Shown here: positions 23,830 to 32,248 of the stretch, in pieces
Position numbering within the stretch: position 1 is the stretch's first letter
Layout of the letters: every line of letters starts with the position of its first letter
Source of the DNA: Armatimonadota bacterium
GTDB taxonomy: Bacteria > Armatimonadota > HRBIN16
Length of the DNA: 64,000 nucleotides
Direction of reading: 5' to 3'
NCBI GenBank assembly: GCA_026003175.1
Contig: BPGT01000001.1
Span: forward strand, 1,526,839 to 1,590,838
Notes under the pieces: model-generated
Databases searched by the model: none
The model's input: the letters and a program-made list of their open reading frames with translations, nothing else
Told to the model about the DNA's origin: nothing
Program-made: the position numbers and the translations under genes

Positions 23830-23858
23830 TTTACGCGGAGGAGGATTCGCGATATAAT
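23830..23858 (+). promoter_or_regulatory. Promoter of nanE
   Basis: TTTACG (23830-23835), a 17-base spacer and perfect TATAAT (23853-23858). The leader of about 80 bases holds a CCCCC/GGGGG hairpin (23864-23880) before the GGAGA ribosome site. Confidence 0.55.
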
Positions 23859-23943
23859 ATTGTCCCCCTGCTTGCGGGGGAGACTACAGGGGGGCTAACG
23901 GCTCGGCGGGAATGAGGTTCGGTCGGGCAGTGGAGATAAACGG

Positions 23944-24651
23944 ATGGTTTCGCCACTTTTGAGAGAGGGTCTTATCGTTTCATGTCAGGCACCAGAAAGT
24001 ACCCCGTTGGGGCAGCCGATGGTACTGGCGGCGCTGGCAGAGGCGGCGGTACGTGGCGGTGCGGTGGGCATCCGCGCTAATCTGCCACGAAACATCCGCG
24101 CGATTCGGGATCTGGTGCAGGTGCCGATTATCGGCATCTACAAGCACACATTGCCGGATTACCCGGTGTACATCACTCCCACCTTCGAGCACGCTCGTGC
24201 CGTCGTAGAGGCGGGTGCGGACATCGTGGCGATAGACGCCACCACACGCGATCGCCCTGAGCCACTGCCAGAGCTGATACGGCGCATCCACGAAGAACTC
24301 GGCGTGCCTGTCATGGCGGACATCTCCACGCTAGAAGAGGGCGTTGCTGCAGCGGAGATGGGTGCAGACCTGGTAGCAACCACCATGTCGGGCTACACTC
24401 CATACACGCAAGACCGCCGTGCACTGGGAGCAGACATCGCGCTGGTCGCCCAGCTGGTGCAGAGGCTCAGCGTGCCGGTTATCTGCGAAGGGCGGATTTC
24501 TTCCCCGGAGGAAGCCCGGCTCGCGCTGGAGGCAGGGGCGTGGGCGGTAGTAGTGGGCACAGCCATTACGGCGATAGACCAGGTCACGGCGCGTTTCGTG
24601 CAGGCAATGCGGCAATGCGCCTCGCGCCGCGGCGACGAGAACAGTTCTTGA
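23944..24651 (+). CDS. nanE: N-acetylmannosamine-6-phosphate 2-epimerase
   Basis: Converts ManNAc-6-P to GlcNAc-6-P in sialic acid and amino-sugar catabolism. The 235-residue barrel has the NanE marks LIVSCQAP, GIRANLPRNIRAIRD, IIGIYK with the catalytic Lys, VAIDATTRDRP, VMADISTLEEG and the phosphate-binding ICEGRISSPEE/VVVGTAIT end. GGAGATAAACGG precedes the ATG. Its stop is directly next to the stop of pth on the other strand. No other sialic-acid genes are in the window, so a peptidoglycan-sugar recycling role is as likely as sialic acid use. Confidence 0.92.
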   Translation: MVSPLLREGLIVSCQAPESTPLGQPMVLAALAEAAVRGGAVGIRANLPRNIRAIRDLVQVPIIGIYKHTLPDYPVYITPTFEHARAVVEAGADIVAIDATTRDRPEPLPELIRRIHEELGVPVMADISTLEEGVAAAEMGADLVATTMSGYTPYTQDRRALGADIALVAQLVQRLSVPVICEGRISSPEEARLALEAGAWAVVVGTAITAIDQVTARFVQAMRQCASRRGDENSS

Positions 24652-25281
24652 TTAAGGACGTGCCCGGTTCGTAGAAGGGTTCTGTGCATTGAACCGATTC
24701 ATCGCCGCCTGTACGCCTTGCGTAATAACCGCTTCCGCTGCATCGGCGGCGCGTTGCAACGCCTCCTCGATAATCGGTTGCTCCTGAGGCGCAAAGCGTG
24801 AAAGCACATATTCCACCATCTGCCCCGGCGGTGGACTGCCAATGCCCACGCGCACACGCGGGAACGCCTGCGTACCCAGGCACTGGATGATGGAAGCCAG
24901 CCCGTTGTGTCCGCCGTCGGAGCCAGAAGGACGAATGCGGATTCTGCCTGTCGGCAGCGCCACATCGTCCACAATCACCAGCAGGCGCTCCGAATCCAGC
25001 GGGTATCTCTGCAGCAGAGCGCGTGCCGCCTCTCCACTGCGGTTCATATAGGTCATCGGCTTCGCCAGCAGTACGGGGATATCGGCTATCGTGCCCATTC
25101 CGTAGTGTGCGTGGTTGCGGTGTATACTCAGGCGGATTCGGTGGCGGCTGGCAAGGATATCCACCACGTCGAAACCGATATTGTGCCGGGTATGGGCATA
25201 CTCCGCGCCCGGGTTGCCCAGCCCCAGCACTATCCATTCAGGGGTTATTTGCGGCTCTCGTTTGTGAGACCACAGCGGCAT
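24652..25281 (-). CDS. pth: Peptidyl-tRNA hydrolase
   Basis: Releases tRNA from prematurely dropped peptidyl-tRNA. The 209 residues carry LGLGNPGAEYAHTRHNIGF with the catalytic His and neighbouring Asn, KPMTYMNRSGEA, DDVALPTGRIRI with the catalytic Asp, and GGHNGLASI. An N-terminal lead of about 15 residues and a C-terminal extension exceed the E. coli form slightly. It begins four bases after the prs stop, closing the operon glmU-prs-pth, a common order in bacteria. Confidence 0.94.
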   Translation of the reverse strand: MPLWSHKREPQITPEWIVLGLGNPGAEYAHTRHNIGFDVVDILASRHRIRLSIHRNHAHYGMGTIADIPVLLAKPMTYMNRSGEAARALLQRYPLDSERLLVIVDDVALPTGRIRIRPSGSDGGHNGLASIIQCLGTQAFPRVRVGIGSPPPGQMVEYVLSRFAPQEQPIIEEALQRAADAAEAVITQGVQAAMNRFNAQNPSTNRARP

Positions 25282-25285
25282 GTTG

Positions 25286-26267
25286 CTATGAGTTCCTTGT
25301 GCGCACCAGCTCCGCCTGCCGCTCGAATAGCACGCTGACCGAGTCGTCGTTGTGGATGCGCAGAATCGCCTCCGCCAGCAGCGGCGCTACCGACAGCACA
25401 GTAATCTTTTCGTTGATCTTGTCGGGTGTTACCGGAATGGTGTCGGTGACGATGAGTTTACGGATAGGTGAGCGCAGAATCCGTTCCGGGGCGTTGCCGG
25501 AGAGCACCGGGTGCGTGCAGCAGGCTATCACTCCCGTCGCGCCGCGTTCTATCAACGCCTCCGCCCCCTGCACCAGCGAGCCGCCTGTATCTACCATATC
25601 GTCGATCATGATGGCGGTTTTGCCTTCCACGTTGCCTACCACTTCCATCACTTCCACTTTGTTCGGTTCGGGGCGTCTTTTGGCGATAATGGCGAAAGGC
25701 ACATCCAGCATCTCAGCCAGCGCTTTGGCACGGGGGGGTACCTGCTACATCCGGCGAAACCACCACGCAGTTCTCGTGTGCCAGACCGGACTCGATGAGG
25801 TATTCCCCGATAATCGGGCCGGCGTACAAGTGGTCTACGGGCAGGTTGAAGAAGCCCTGAATCTGCTGGGCGTGCAGGTCTACGGTAAGGATGCGGTTTG
25901 CTCCCGCCACTTCCAGCAGGTTGGCAACCAGGCGGGCAGTTATCGGCTCACGCGGTTTGACCTTCTTGTCCTGCCGGGCGTAGCCGTAGTAGGGCATGAC
26001 GCAGGTAATGCGCCTTGCCGACGCCCGACGGAAGGCGTCTAGCATGATGAGCAGTTCCATCAGGTTCTCGTTCACGGGAGCACAAGTCGGCTGCACGATG
26101 AACACATCCAGTCCACGCGCGTTTTCCCCTACCTGCACGCGTATCTCCCCGTCCGAGAAGCGGGATACCAGTATCTGCCCCAGCGGTATCCCCAAACAGT
26201 CCGCGATGTTTGCTGCCAGCAACGGATTGGCGTTGCCGGTAAAGATGCGCATACGGTCCTTATTCAT
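25286..26267 (-). CDS. prs: Ribose-phosphate pyrophosphokinase, interrupted by a one-base frameshift
   Basis: Makes PRPP for nucleotide, His and Trp synthesis. The first part (26267 to about 25740) has [39 protein letters not shown] and the ATP loop, reaching SPDVAGTP. The second part (about 25735 to 25286) resumes with RAKALAEML and has IIAKRRPEP and the PRPP-binding DDMVDTGGS. The break is in a run of seven Cs on the coding strand (25738-25732). Removing one C gives D-V-A-G-T-P-R-A-K-A-L, aligning without gap to the usual D-V-G-G-V-A-R-A-R-A-L. The gene is normally essential, so an indel error or slippage is more likely than true loss. GAGG precedes the start. Confidence 0.9.
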
Positions 26268-26270
26268 AGG

Positions 26271-27665
26271 CTAACCCTCAGATGAAGATTGTTCCCGTCG
26301 TCGTTTCGCCCACTCCTCTTTCACTACCTGGCGGCATCGGGCGATTGCCAGCGAATCCGGTGGCACATTATCGGTAATCGCCGAGGCAGCGGCGATATAT
26401 GCGCCGTCACCTATCTCTACAGGCGCAATCAACGTGGCGTGGGAACCGATGAAACAACCTTTGCCGATGACGGTGCGATGTTTGCGCTTGCCATCGTAGT
26501 TGCAGGTGATGGTTCCTGCGCCGATGTTGGTGTTCGCACCCACGTGCGCGTCGCCCACGTAGGTAAGGTGTGCCATGCTGACGTTCTCCTCGATCACTGC
26601 GTTCTTCACTTCCACAAAGTCGCCAACCTTAGAACCATTACCCACAACGGTACCCGGGCGCAGGTTGGCGAACGGACCCACCCGCACGTTATCACCCAGA
26701 CGACTCTCCACCACCTGCGACGCCAGCACGGTGGTGCGGTGACCAATCTGACTGTTCTCGATACGCGCCATCGGTCCGATTTCGCACTCCTCGCCGATGG
26801 TGGTAGAGCCTAGGATATAGGTGTTCGGGTAAACAGTGGTATCCTGCCCGATTCGTACATCGGCGTCGATATAGGTATTCGCCGGGTCCACGATGGTCAC
26901 CCCTGATAGCATCAGGTTCTCCAAGATGCGCCGACGCAGACGCGACGCCACATCCGCCAGCTCCACGCGGGTGTTTACTCCCAGTGTTACCTGCCAGTCG
27001 TCGGCGATGACCGCTTCCACTTTTTCGCCTTTGCGTGTGAACAACCCTATCACGTCGGTCAGATAGTACTCGCCCTGCGCGTTGTCGGGACGCACCTCTT
27101 GCAGCGCGTCGAACAGTGCAGGAGCCTTGAAGCAATAGATGGAGGTGTTGATTTCGCGCACTGCCAGCTGCTGGGGGGTAGCGTCTTTTGCCTCTACCAC
27201 ACCCAGCACCTTGCCATTGGGATCGCGCAACACCCGCCCGTACATTCCGGCGTCGTGGGGCAGCACTGCGCTTAATAAAGTAGCCACCGCGCCGCTGCTG
27301 CGGTGATGCTCTACCAGCTTGCGCAGGGTATCGCCGTCTATCAGGGGGGTATCCCCCGGCAACACTAGCAGGTCACCGTCGTAGCCACCCAGCAACTGCC
27401 TCGCACTCATAACGGCGTGCCCCGTGCCGAGCTGCTCCTCTTGCAGAGCGAACTCACACTGCCCCTGAAATCTGTCCCGCACGCGCTCCGCTTCGTGACC
27501 GACAACCACGATGGTACGAGAGACTCCCGCCGACTCGCAGGCGTCCAGGAGATATGAAAGCAACGGTTTTCCGCACAGGGGATGGAGCGGTTTAGGCAGA
27601 CGGGATTTCATTCGGGTGCTTTTGCCAGCCGCCATGATGACGGCGGTTAGGGAAGGTTTGCTCAC
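26271..27665 (-). CDS. glmU: Bifunctional GlcN-1-P acetyltransferase / GlcNAc-1-P uridyltransferase
   Basis: Makes UDP-GlcNAc for peptidoglycan. The N-terminal pyrophosphorylase half has VIMAAGKSTRMKSRLPKPLH, EEQLGTGHA and LLVLPGDTPL. The C-terminal half is a left-handed hexapeptide-repeat helix with GVTIVDPANTYID, VGPFANLRPGT and NIGAGTITCNYDG, the acetyltransferase marks. I place the start at the GTG at 27665 (464 residues) because GGAGGAG stands just upstream. The open frame extends 25 codons further into operator and hairpin sequence. It leads the operon glmU-prs-pth. Confidence 0.93.
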   Translation of the reverse strand: MSKPSLTAVIMAAGKSTRMKSRLPKPLHPLCGKPLLSYLLDACESAGVSRTIVVVGHEAERVRDRFQGQCEFALQEEQLGTGHAVMSARQLLGGYDGDLLVLPGDTPLIDGDTLRKLVEHHRSSGAVATLLSAVLPHDAGMYGRVLRDPNGKVLGVVEAKDATPQQLAVREINTSIYCFKAPALFDALQEVRPDNAQGEYYLTDVIGLFTRKGEKVEAVIADDWQVTLGVNTRVELADVASRLRRRILENLMLSGVTIVDPANTYIDADVRIGQDTTVYPNTYILGSTTIGEECEIGPMARIENSQIGHRTTVLASQVVESRLGDNVRVGPFANLRPGTVVGNGSKVGDFVEVKNAVIEENVSMAHLTYVGDAHVGANTNIGAGTITCNYDGKRKHRTVIGKGCFIGSHATLIAPVEIGDGAYIAAASAITDNVPPDSLAIARCRQVVKEEWAKRRREQSSSEG

Positions 27666-27683
27666 ACTGCTCCTCCACAAAGA

Positions 27684-27753
27684 CGTGCCCTTCCGGGGCA
27701 CGATAACGCTTTTTAACGATAACATGTTATCACCAACCACCCCCTTTGGTCAA
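27684..27753 (-). promoter_or_regulatory. glmU control region: promoter, palindrome and leader hairpin
   Basis: Minus-strand TTGACC (27753-27748) is followed after 18 bases by TAACAT. The -10 area lies in a perfect 14-base palindrome GATAACATGTTATC (27718-27731). The half-site CGATAAC recurs at 27717-27723 and 27701-27707, spaced 16 bases. A 7-bp hairpin CGTGCCC/GGGCACG (27684-27702) follows just before the ribosome site. The layout suggests repressor control with several half-sites. Confidence 0.45.
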
Positions 27754-27788
27754 GGGTGCAGATAAGAATGGGGGCGCACTGATTTCTA

Positions 27789-27797
27789 TGGTAAAAT
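27789..27797 (+). promoter_or_regulatory. Extended -10 promoter of the deacetylase gene
   Basis: TGGTAAAAT is an extended -10 element 20 bases before the chosen start, divergent from glmU. No clear -35 is present. Confidence 0.4.
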
Positions 27798-27816
27798 AAG
27801 GTCGGGGATGATATCC

Positions 27817-28635
27817 ATGAAGCGAGCTGCCGTTCTTTTATGGATGATGAATATCGTCTTAGCGCTTGTTGTTGCCGGACTGTGGTGGAAGCATTTGCGG
27901 CAGCGCGACGCCACGTTTGGCAGCGAGGGGATTCCCTACAGCGTCCAGCAAGTCTATGAGCAGCTGCATACTGCCAAGATATATCGGGGCAACCCCGCCC
28001 GCAAATGGATTGCGCTCACCTTCGACGATGGTCCGCATCCTTACCACACGCCTGTCCTGCTCAGCACTTTACGCCGATTGAAAGTGCGGGCTACCTTCTT
28101 TGTGGTGGGCAAGAACGTAGACCGTTATCCCTACCTGGTGCGCCAGATGGTAAAAGACGGTCACGAAGTGGAAAACCATACCTACAACCATCTGCGCCTG
28201 AGTCAGTTGCCTTTGGGGATTGTGCAGGAAGAGATAGAAGCGGGAGCAGCGGCCATATGGCGCGCTACGGGACATCTCCCGCGCTTTGTACGACCACCCG
28301 GAGGCATGGTCAATCACTCGGTGCGGCAGGTCGCCCAGTTCGACGGCTATGTAACGGTTATGTGGACGATAGACCCTGCCGACTATGAACGTCCAGATGT
28401 GAGAACACTCAGGCAGCGGTTGTTTGCCGGTGTGCGACCAGGCAGTATCATCCTGTTGCATGAGAAAGTGCCGCAAACGGTAGAGATACTTCCTGAGTTT
28501 GTACGGGAAATGCGCAGGCAGGGCTATGAGTTCGTCACCGTCGAGGAGATGTGGAAGGACATGCAGCGATCGGTGCTGCAGATGGCGTCTTATGAACGTG
28601 ATGGCTTGCCGTTGCCCTTCTTCGGTGGTTCCTGA
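27817..28635 (+). CDS. Polysaccharide deacetylase (NodB domain, CE4)
   Basis: A membrane-anchored or secreted metal-dependent deacetylase acting on peptidoglycan or another N-acetylated glycan. An N-terminal hydrophobic segment (AAVLLWMMNIVLALVVAGLW) precedes the CE4 motifs: TFDDGPHPYHTP (motif 1, catalytic Asp and metal Asp), HTYNH (H-x3-H metal site), RPPGG (motif 3), and a late ILLH (motif 5). About 272 residues. The ATG at 27817 is preferred since GGGG lies nine bases before it; the ATG three codons earlier touches the ribosome site. It is divergent from glmU, consistent with cell-wall work. Its 3' end overlaps the small membrane gene by 46 bases on the other strand. Confidence 0.9.
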   Translation: MKRAAVLLWMMNIVLALVVAGLWWKHLRQRDATFGSEGIPYSVQQVYEQLHTAKIYRGNPARKWIALTFDDGPHPYHTPVLLSTLRRLKVRATFFVVGKNVDRYPYLVRQMVKDGHEVENHTYNHLRLSQLPLGIVQEEIEAGAAAIWRATGHLPRFVRPPGGMVNHSVRQVAQFDGYVTVMWTIDPADYERPDVRTLRQRLFAGVRPGSIILLHEKVPQTVEILPEFVREMRRQGYEFVTVEEMWKDMQRSVLQMASYERDGLPLPFFGGS

Positions 28636-28808
28636 GCGTACAGCTCCGACAGCTCGGCAAACAGGTTGCGTTCCACCTCTGAACGTTCCTTCTCGTCGTA
28701 CTCTTCGATGCGCTGCTCCAGCAGTCGCGCCAGACGTATTACCCGCCACACGAGCATCACGACGACCAACCCGCCCAGTGCCCATATCAGGATGCGCAAC
28801 ACATCCAT
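28590..28808 (-). CDS. Small membrane protein downstream of ruvC
   Basis: A 72-residue protein with one N-terminal helix (ILIWALGGLVVVMLVWRVI), a charged helical stretch with coiled-coil character (LLEQRIEEYDEKERSEVERN) and a short basic tail. A GGGAGG site precedes the ATG at 28808; the longer open frame runs back into ruvC and is not needed. It is the last gene of the deoC-recO-M16-M16-ruvC operon and overlaps the deacetylase 3' end convergently. No family recognised. Confidence 0.6.
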   Translation of the reverse strand: MDVLRILIWALGGLVVVMLVWRVIRLARLLEQRIEEYDEKERSEVERNLFAELSELYAQEPPKKGNGKPSRS

Positions 28809-28813
28809 GAGGT

Positions 28814-29311
28814 TTACCTCCCGCGAGTTTCCAGACCCTTCGCCCATGCGCTGTGCGCGTGGCACAGCGCGACCGCCAGCGCGTCGGCGGCGTCGTCGGG
28901 TTTGGGTGTTTCAGCAAGACCCAGCAGTTTGGTCACCATATACTGTATCTGTTTCTTCTCCGCACCGCCATAGCCCACCACCGCCGTTTTCACCTGTAAT
29001 GGTGTGTACTCTACCCACCCGATACCGCGCTGAGCTACCGCCAGCAAGATAACGCCGATGGTGCGTCCCACGCTGAGCGCGGTGGTCTCGTTGCGGTTGA
29101 AGAACAATCGTTCGGTGACCACCACATCGGGCTGGTACTCGTCTAGCAGACGACAGACCTGCTCGTAGATACGCTGTAACCTGTGCGGCGCAGCAAGATT
29201 GGCCGGCGTGGTGATACAGCCAAAAGCCAGCACTATGAGCTTTTGCCCATCTTGCTGCAACACGCCGTAGCCTGTGATGGCTGTGCCCGGGTCGAAGCCA
29301 AGAATGACCAT
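28814..29311 (-). CDS. ruvC: Holliday junction resolvase RuvC
   Basis: Cuts four-way junctions during recombination, acting with RuvAB. The acidic catalytic residues are visible in LGFDPGTAITGYG (Asp7), TERLFFNRN (Glu near 67) and PDDAADALAVALCH (two Asp near 140), and KTAVVGYGGAEKKQIQYMV carries the basic DNA-binding stretch. It has 165 residues, usual for the family. AAAGGAG precedes the ATG. It sits with recO in the same operon; ruvA and ruvB are not in the window. Confidence 0.94.
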   Translation of the reverse strand: MVILGFDPGTAITGYGVLQQDGQKLIVLAFGCITTPANLAAPHRLQRIYEQVCRLLDEYQPDVVVTERLFFNRNETTALSVGRTIGVILLAVAQRGIGWVEYTPLQVKTAVVGYGGAEKKQIQYMVTKLLGLAETPKPDDAADALAVALCHAHSAWAKGLETRGR

Positions 29312-29325
29312 CGAAGCCGCTCCTT

Positions 29326-30759
29326 TTATCGCGCTTGCAGCCTTTTCGCCTGCGCTGCCAGGCGCGCCAGCTTCTTGCCGTCGCCCACTACCAGCACCAG
29401 CAGTCGGTCAGGATGGATGTACTTTCGCGCCGCTGCCAGCACGTCCTGCGCGGTGACTGCCTGTACTCTCTCGATATAGGTGTCGTAAGTGTCACGGGGT
29501 AACCCGTATATCTCCAGCAACATCTGCGCCGAGACCGCGTCGCTTGCCGTTGGGAAGCGGAAAACGAAGGAGTTTATCAGGCTGTCCTTCGCCTGCTGCA
29601 GCTCTTCCGCGCCGGGCGGCTCTTCGGTAAGACGGCGCGCCTGTTCCTTCATCAGGTGGATAACCTCTTCCGCCGACTCGCTTTTGGTCTGGCATGCCAT
29701 CACGAAAAGCCCTCTCGGGTTGGCAGGTGCGAAGCTGCTCCACACCGCGTAAGCCAGTCCTCGCTTATCACGTATCTCCTGTGTGAGGCGCGACGTGAAC
29801 GACCCGCCCAGGATATAGTTCAACACATCCAGTGCAGCGCGTTCGGGAACACCGCGTGGCACACCCAGATGTCCCACGCGCACGTGAGCCTGTTCTGCTT
29901 GTCTGGCGATAAAGGCTGTGGAGGCGTTCTGTTCACTGGGCGTCGGTATTACGGGTAGGGCAGGGATGGAGCCATGCCAGTTGCCGAATAACCGGCGCAT
30001 TTCCTCCAGCATGACGCGCCGATCAAAATCGCCTGTGACCGCAATCCAGAGGTTACGTGGCGTCACCAACTTGCGATGCCACTCCTGTAAGTCACGGCGA
30101 GCAATTTTCTGCACCGTCTGTGCGGTAGGTAACCTTCCGAGCGGGTGCTTCGCCCCGTACACCAGCCCAGCAAACTCTCGGCTGGCGATGCCCGCGATGT
30201 CGTCGTTGCGTCGGCGGATTTCCTCTATCGCACGCACCTTCGCCAGATTCACCTGCTCCTCGCGAAAGGCAGGGGTGCGCAGCAGATCCACCAGCAGGCG
30301 CAACCCCTTGCGCCAGTCCCGTGCCAGCGTGGAGAAGGTGAAGCTGATAGTGTCTCCTTCGTCGGCGATGTCCAGATGCGCTGCCATGTCCTCGATAGCG
30401 GTGTTGAACGCTTCTGGCGAGCGAGTAAGGGTTCCGCCGTTTCGCCACGCGCGCACGAAAACGGTACTCAGCCCCGCTTTGTCCGCCGGCTCGTATAGCC
30501 GCCCTCCGCGCAGGCGCACTTCCAACTCTACCAGAGGCAGGTCATGGTCTTCCAGCAGGTACACCACGACACCATTGGGCAACACCACCCGTTCCGGCTT
30601 GGGCAGGGTGTACTGCAAAGGCGGGTATTCGATGCCCGTCGGAGGTACAGCGAAAGCGGACGCCGTCCAGCGCAGGAGTAATACCATCGTTATTATTGTA
30701 ACGAAATAGACGGCTCGGACAGAGCCTCCTGAGAGCGCAGTTTCACGGCTTTCCCTCAT
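29326..30759 (-). CDS. M16-family peptidase homologue without the zinc site
   Basis: A 477-residue exported M16 protein with an N-terminal signal segment (VYFVTIITMVLLLRWTASAFA) and both M16 halves. Where active members have H-x-x-E-H the sequence reads AGLSTVFVRAWRNGG, so the zinc ligands are missing. The C-terminal half keeps GGSFTSRLTQEIRDKRGLAY, the R/Y substrate-binding motif. Such proteins pair with an active partner, as alpha-MPP does with beta-MPP. It overlaps the upstream active gene by ATGA, which fits an obligate heterodimer. Confidence 0.9.
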   Translation of the reverse strand: MRESRETALSGGSVRAVYFVTIITMVLLLRWTASAFAVPPTGIEYPPLQYTLPKPERVVLPNGVVVYLLEDHDLPLVELEVRLRGGRLYEPADKAGLSTVFVRAWRNGGTLTRSPEAFNTAIEDMAAHLDIADEGDTISFTFSTLARDWRKGLRLLVDLLRTPAFREEQVNLAKVRAIEEIRRRNDDIAGIASREFAGLVYGAKHPLGRLPTAQTVQKIARRDLQEWHRKLVTPRNLWIAVTGDFDRRVMLEEMRRLFGNWHGSIPALPVIPTPSEQNASTAFIARQAEQAHVRVGHLGVPRGVPERAALDVLNYILGGSFTSRLTQEIRDKRGLAYAVWSSFAPANPRGLFVMACQTKSESAEEVIHLMKEQARRLTEEPPGAEELQQAKDSLINSFVFRFPTASDAVSAQMLLEIYGLPRDTYDTYIERVQAVTAQDVLAAARKYIHPDRLLVLVVGDGKKLARLAAQAKRLQAR

Positions 30760-32246
30760 CTTCTCTCCTCCGAAGCAGGTTCCAGCACAGCGACCGTACA
30801 GTTATCCTTGTGCAGGTACTTCCGCGCTACGCGCATTACGTCCTGAGCGGTGACCCTGCGTACGCGCTCCACAAAGCGAAACAGCTCGCGCCAGTCGCCC
30901 AGCACCGCATCCGCCCATAGCAGCTGCGTTGCCATGCCCTCGTTGGAGCGCAGCTCGCGGATGAAATCCGCCTCAGCCCATGTGCGCATCCGGTTCAGTT
31001 CGGCTTCAGTAACCGGCTGGGCGCGCAGACGGTTTATCTCGCGCCAAATAGCCTGTTCCAGTTCCTGTACGGTGTGGGGATGGCGTGGCACGGCGTCTAT
31101 GACGAACAGGTTCGGGTAGCGGTCACCCGGCGCCGAGTAAGCGGAGACGCTCAGCGCGATTTTCTGCTTCTCCACCAGTTCGCGGTACAGACGTGAAGTA
31201 CGCCCGCGCGTCAGGATACCCTGAATCACCGCGAACACCACATCGTCATCATGAGGGGCGCTCGGTTTGTGGAAGCCCATCAGCATCTGCGGATTGGCAG
31301 GCATCTTCACGACCACGCGCCGAACGCCTCGCTGGGGAGGCTCTTCTGGAATGCGTCTTTCCGGCAGAGGTTGGGCGGGAATGGCAGCGAAGTACTTTTC
31401 CACCAGCGCGATGACACGCCCCGGTTCCACGTCTCCCACCACCGCCAGCCAGGTATTGTTTGGAGCGTAGAAGGCGCGGAAGAAGCGGTCAATATCCGCC
31501 GTGCGCAGGCGAGACACATCCGGCTCCCAGCCGATAACGGGATTGCGATAGGGATGCACCAGAAACGCGGTTGCCAGAAACGCCTCCCACAGTGCGCCTT
31601 CGGGGCTGTCGTTCACGCTCTGGCGACGCTCTTCCAGTACCACATCGCGCTCCTGATAGAACTGCCGCCAGACAGGATGGCTCATCTGGTCTGCCTGCAT
31701 CAGCGCTGCCAGCTCTATACGATTCGCAGGCACACTGACGGTGTATACGGTCACATCGTTGGATGTCCATGCGTTGGTACCGGGGCTGCCTGCTCGTTCA
31801 AAGATGCGGTCGTATTCCTGCGGTATCAGCCATTGGCTCGCCTGTTGTAGCAGTTCTTGCTCGCGTTGCTGCAGTTCGGCGATGCGCTTTTTGTCCGCCT
31901 TATCGCCTCTGGCGCGTTCCGCTTCCAGTTCGTCGCGCAGGCGTTCTATCTCGTCCCAAATCGGTTTTTCCTTCTCATAATCGCGCGTGCCGATGGTGGT
32001 GGTGCCTTTGAAGAGCATGTGTTCCAGCATGTGCGTTACACCGGTACGGCCGCTCTCCTCGTCTACGCCGCCCACACGGTGCAGGATATAGAACGCACAG
32101 GTAGGGGATTGTTTGCGGGGTAAAATCAGCACATGCAACCCGTTGGACAGGCGATGCTCCACCACGCGCTCGGCGAAACTGGTTTGGGCGTGGGCGATAC
32201 CGCAAAACAGGTACAGTATCGTCAGTGCTGTGTAAACAGACCTCAT
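30756..32246 (-). CDS. M16-family zinc peptidase, active subunit
   Basis: An exported 496-residue peptidase with a signal peptide (TALTILYLFCGIAHA). The inverted zinc motif HMLEH is at residues 72-76, with the third ligand Glu in the DVVLEERRQS region. A charged coiled-coil-like insertion (about 90-140, IWDEIERLRDELEAERARG) follows the zinc motif, longer than in most bacterial M16 enzymes. The ATG at 32246, three bases after the recO stop, gives a normal signal peptide; a longer frame overlaps recO. It is paired with the zinc-less subunit next door and probably degrades peptides in the periplasm. Confidence 0.92.
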   Translation of the reverse strand: MRSVYTALTILYLFCGIAHAQTSFAERVVEHRLSNGLHVLILPRKQSPTCAFYILHRVGGVDEESGRTGVTHMLEHMLFKGTTTIGTRDYEKEKPIWDEIERLRDELEAERARGDKADKKRIAELQQREQELLQQASQWLIPQEYDRIFERAGSPGTNAWTSNDVTVYTVSVPANRIELAALMQADQMSHPVWRQFYQERDVVLEERRQSVNDSPEGALWEAFLATAFLVHPYRNPVIGWEPDVSRLRTADIDRFFRAFYAPNNTWLAVVGDVEPGRVIALVEKYFAAIPAQPLPERRIPEEPPQRGVRRVVVKMPANPQMLMGFHKPSAPHDDDVVFAVIQGILTRGRTSRLYRELVEKQKIALSVSAYSAPGDRYPNLFVIDAVPRHPHTVQELEQAIWREINRLRAQPVTEAELNRMRTWAEADFIRELRSNEGMATQLLWADAVLGDWRELFRFVERVRRVTAQDVMRVARKYLHKDNCTVAVLEPASEERR

Positions 32247-32248
32247 CC

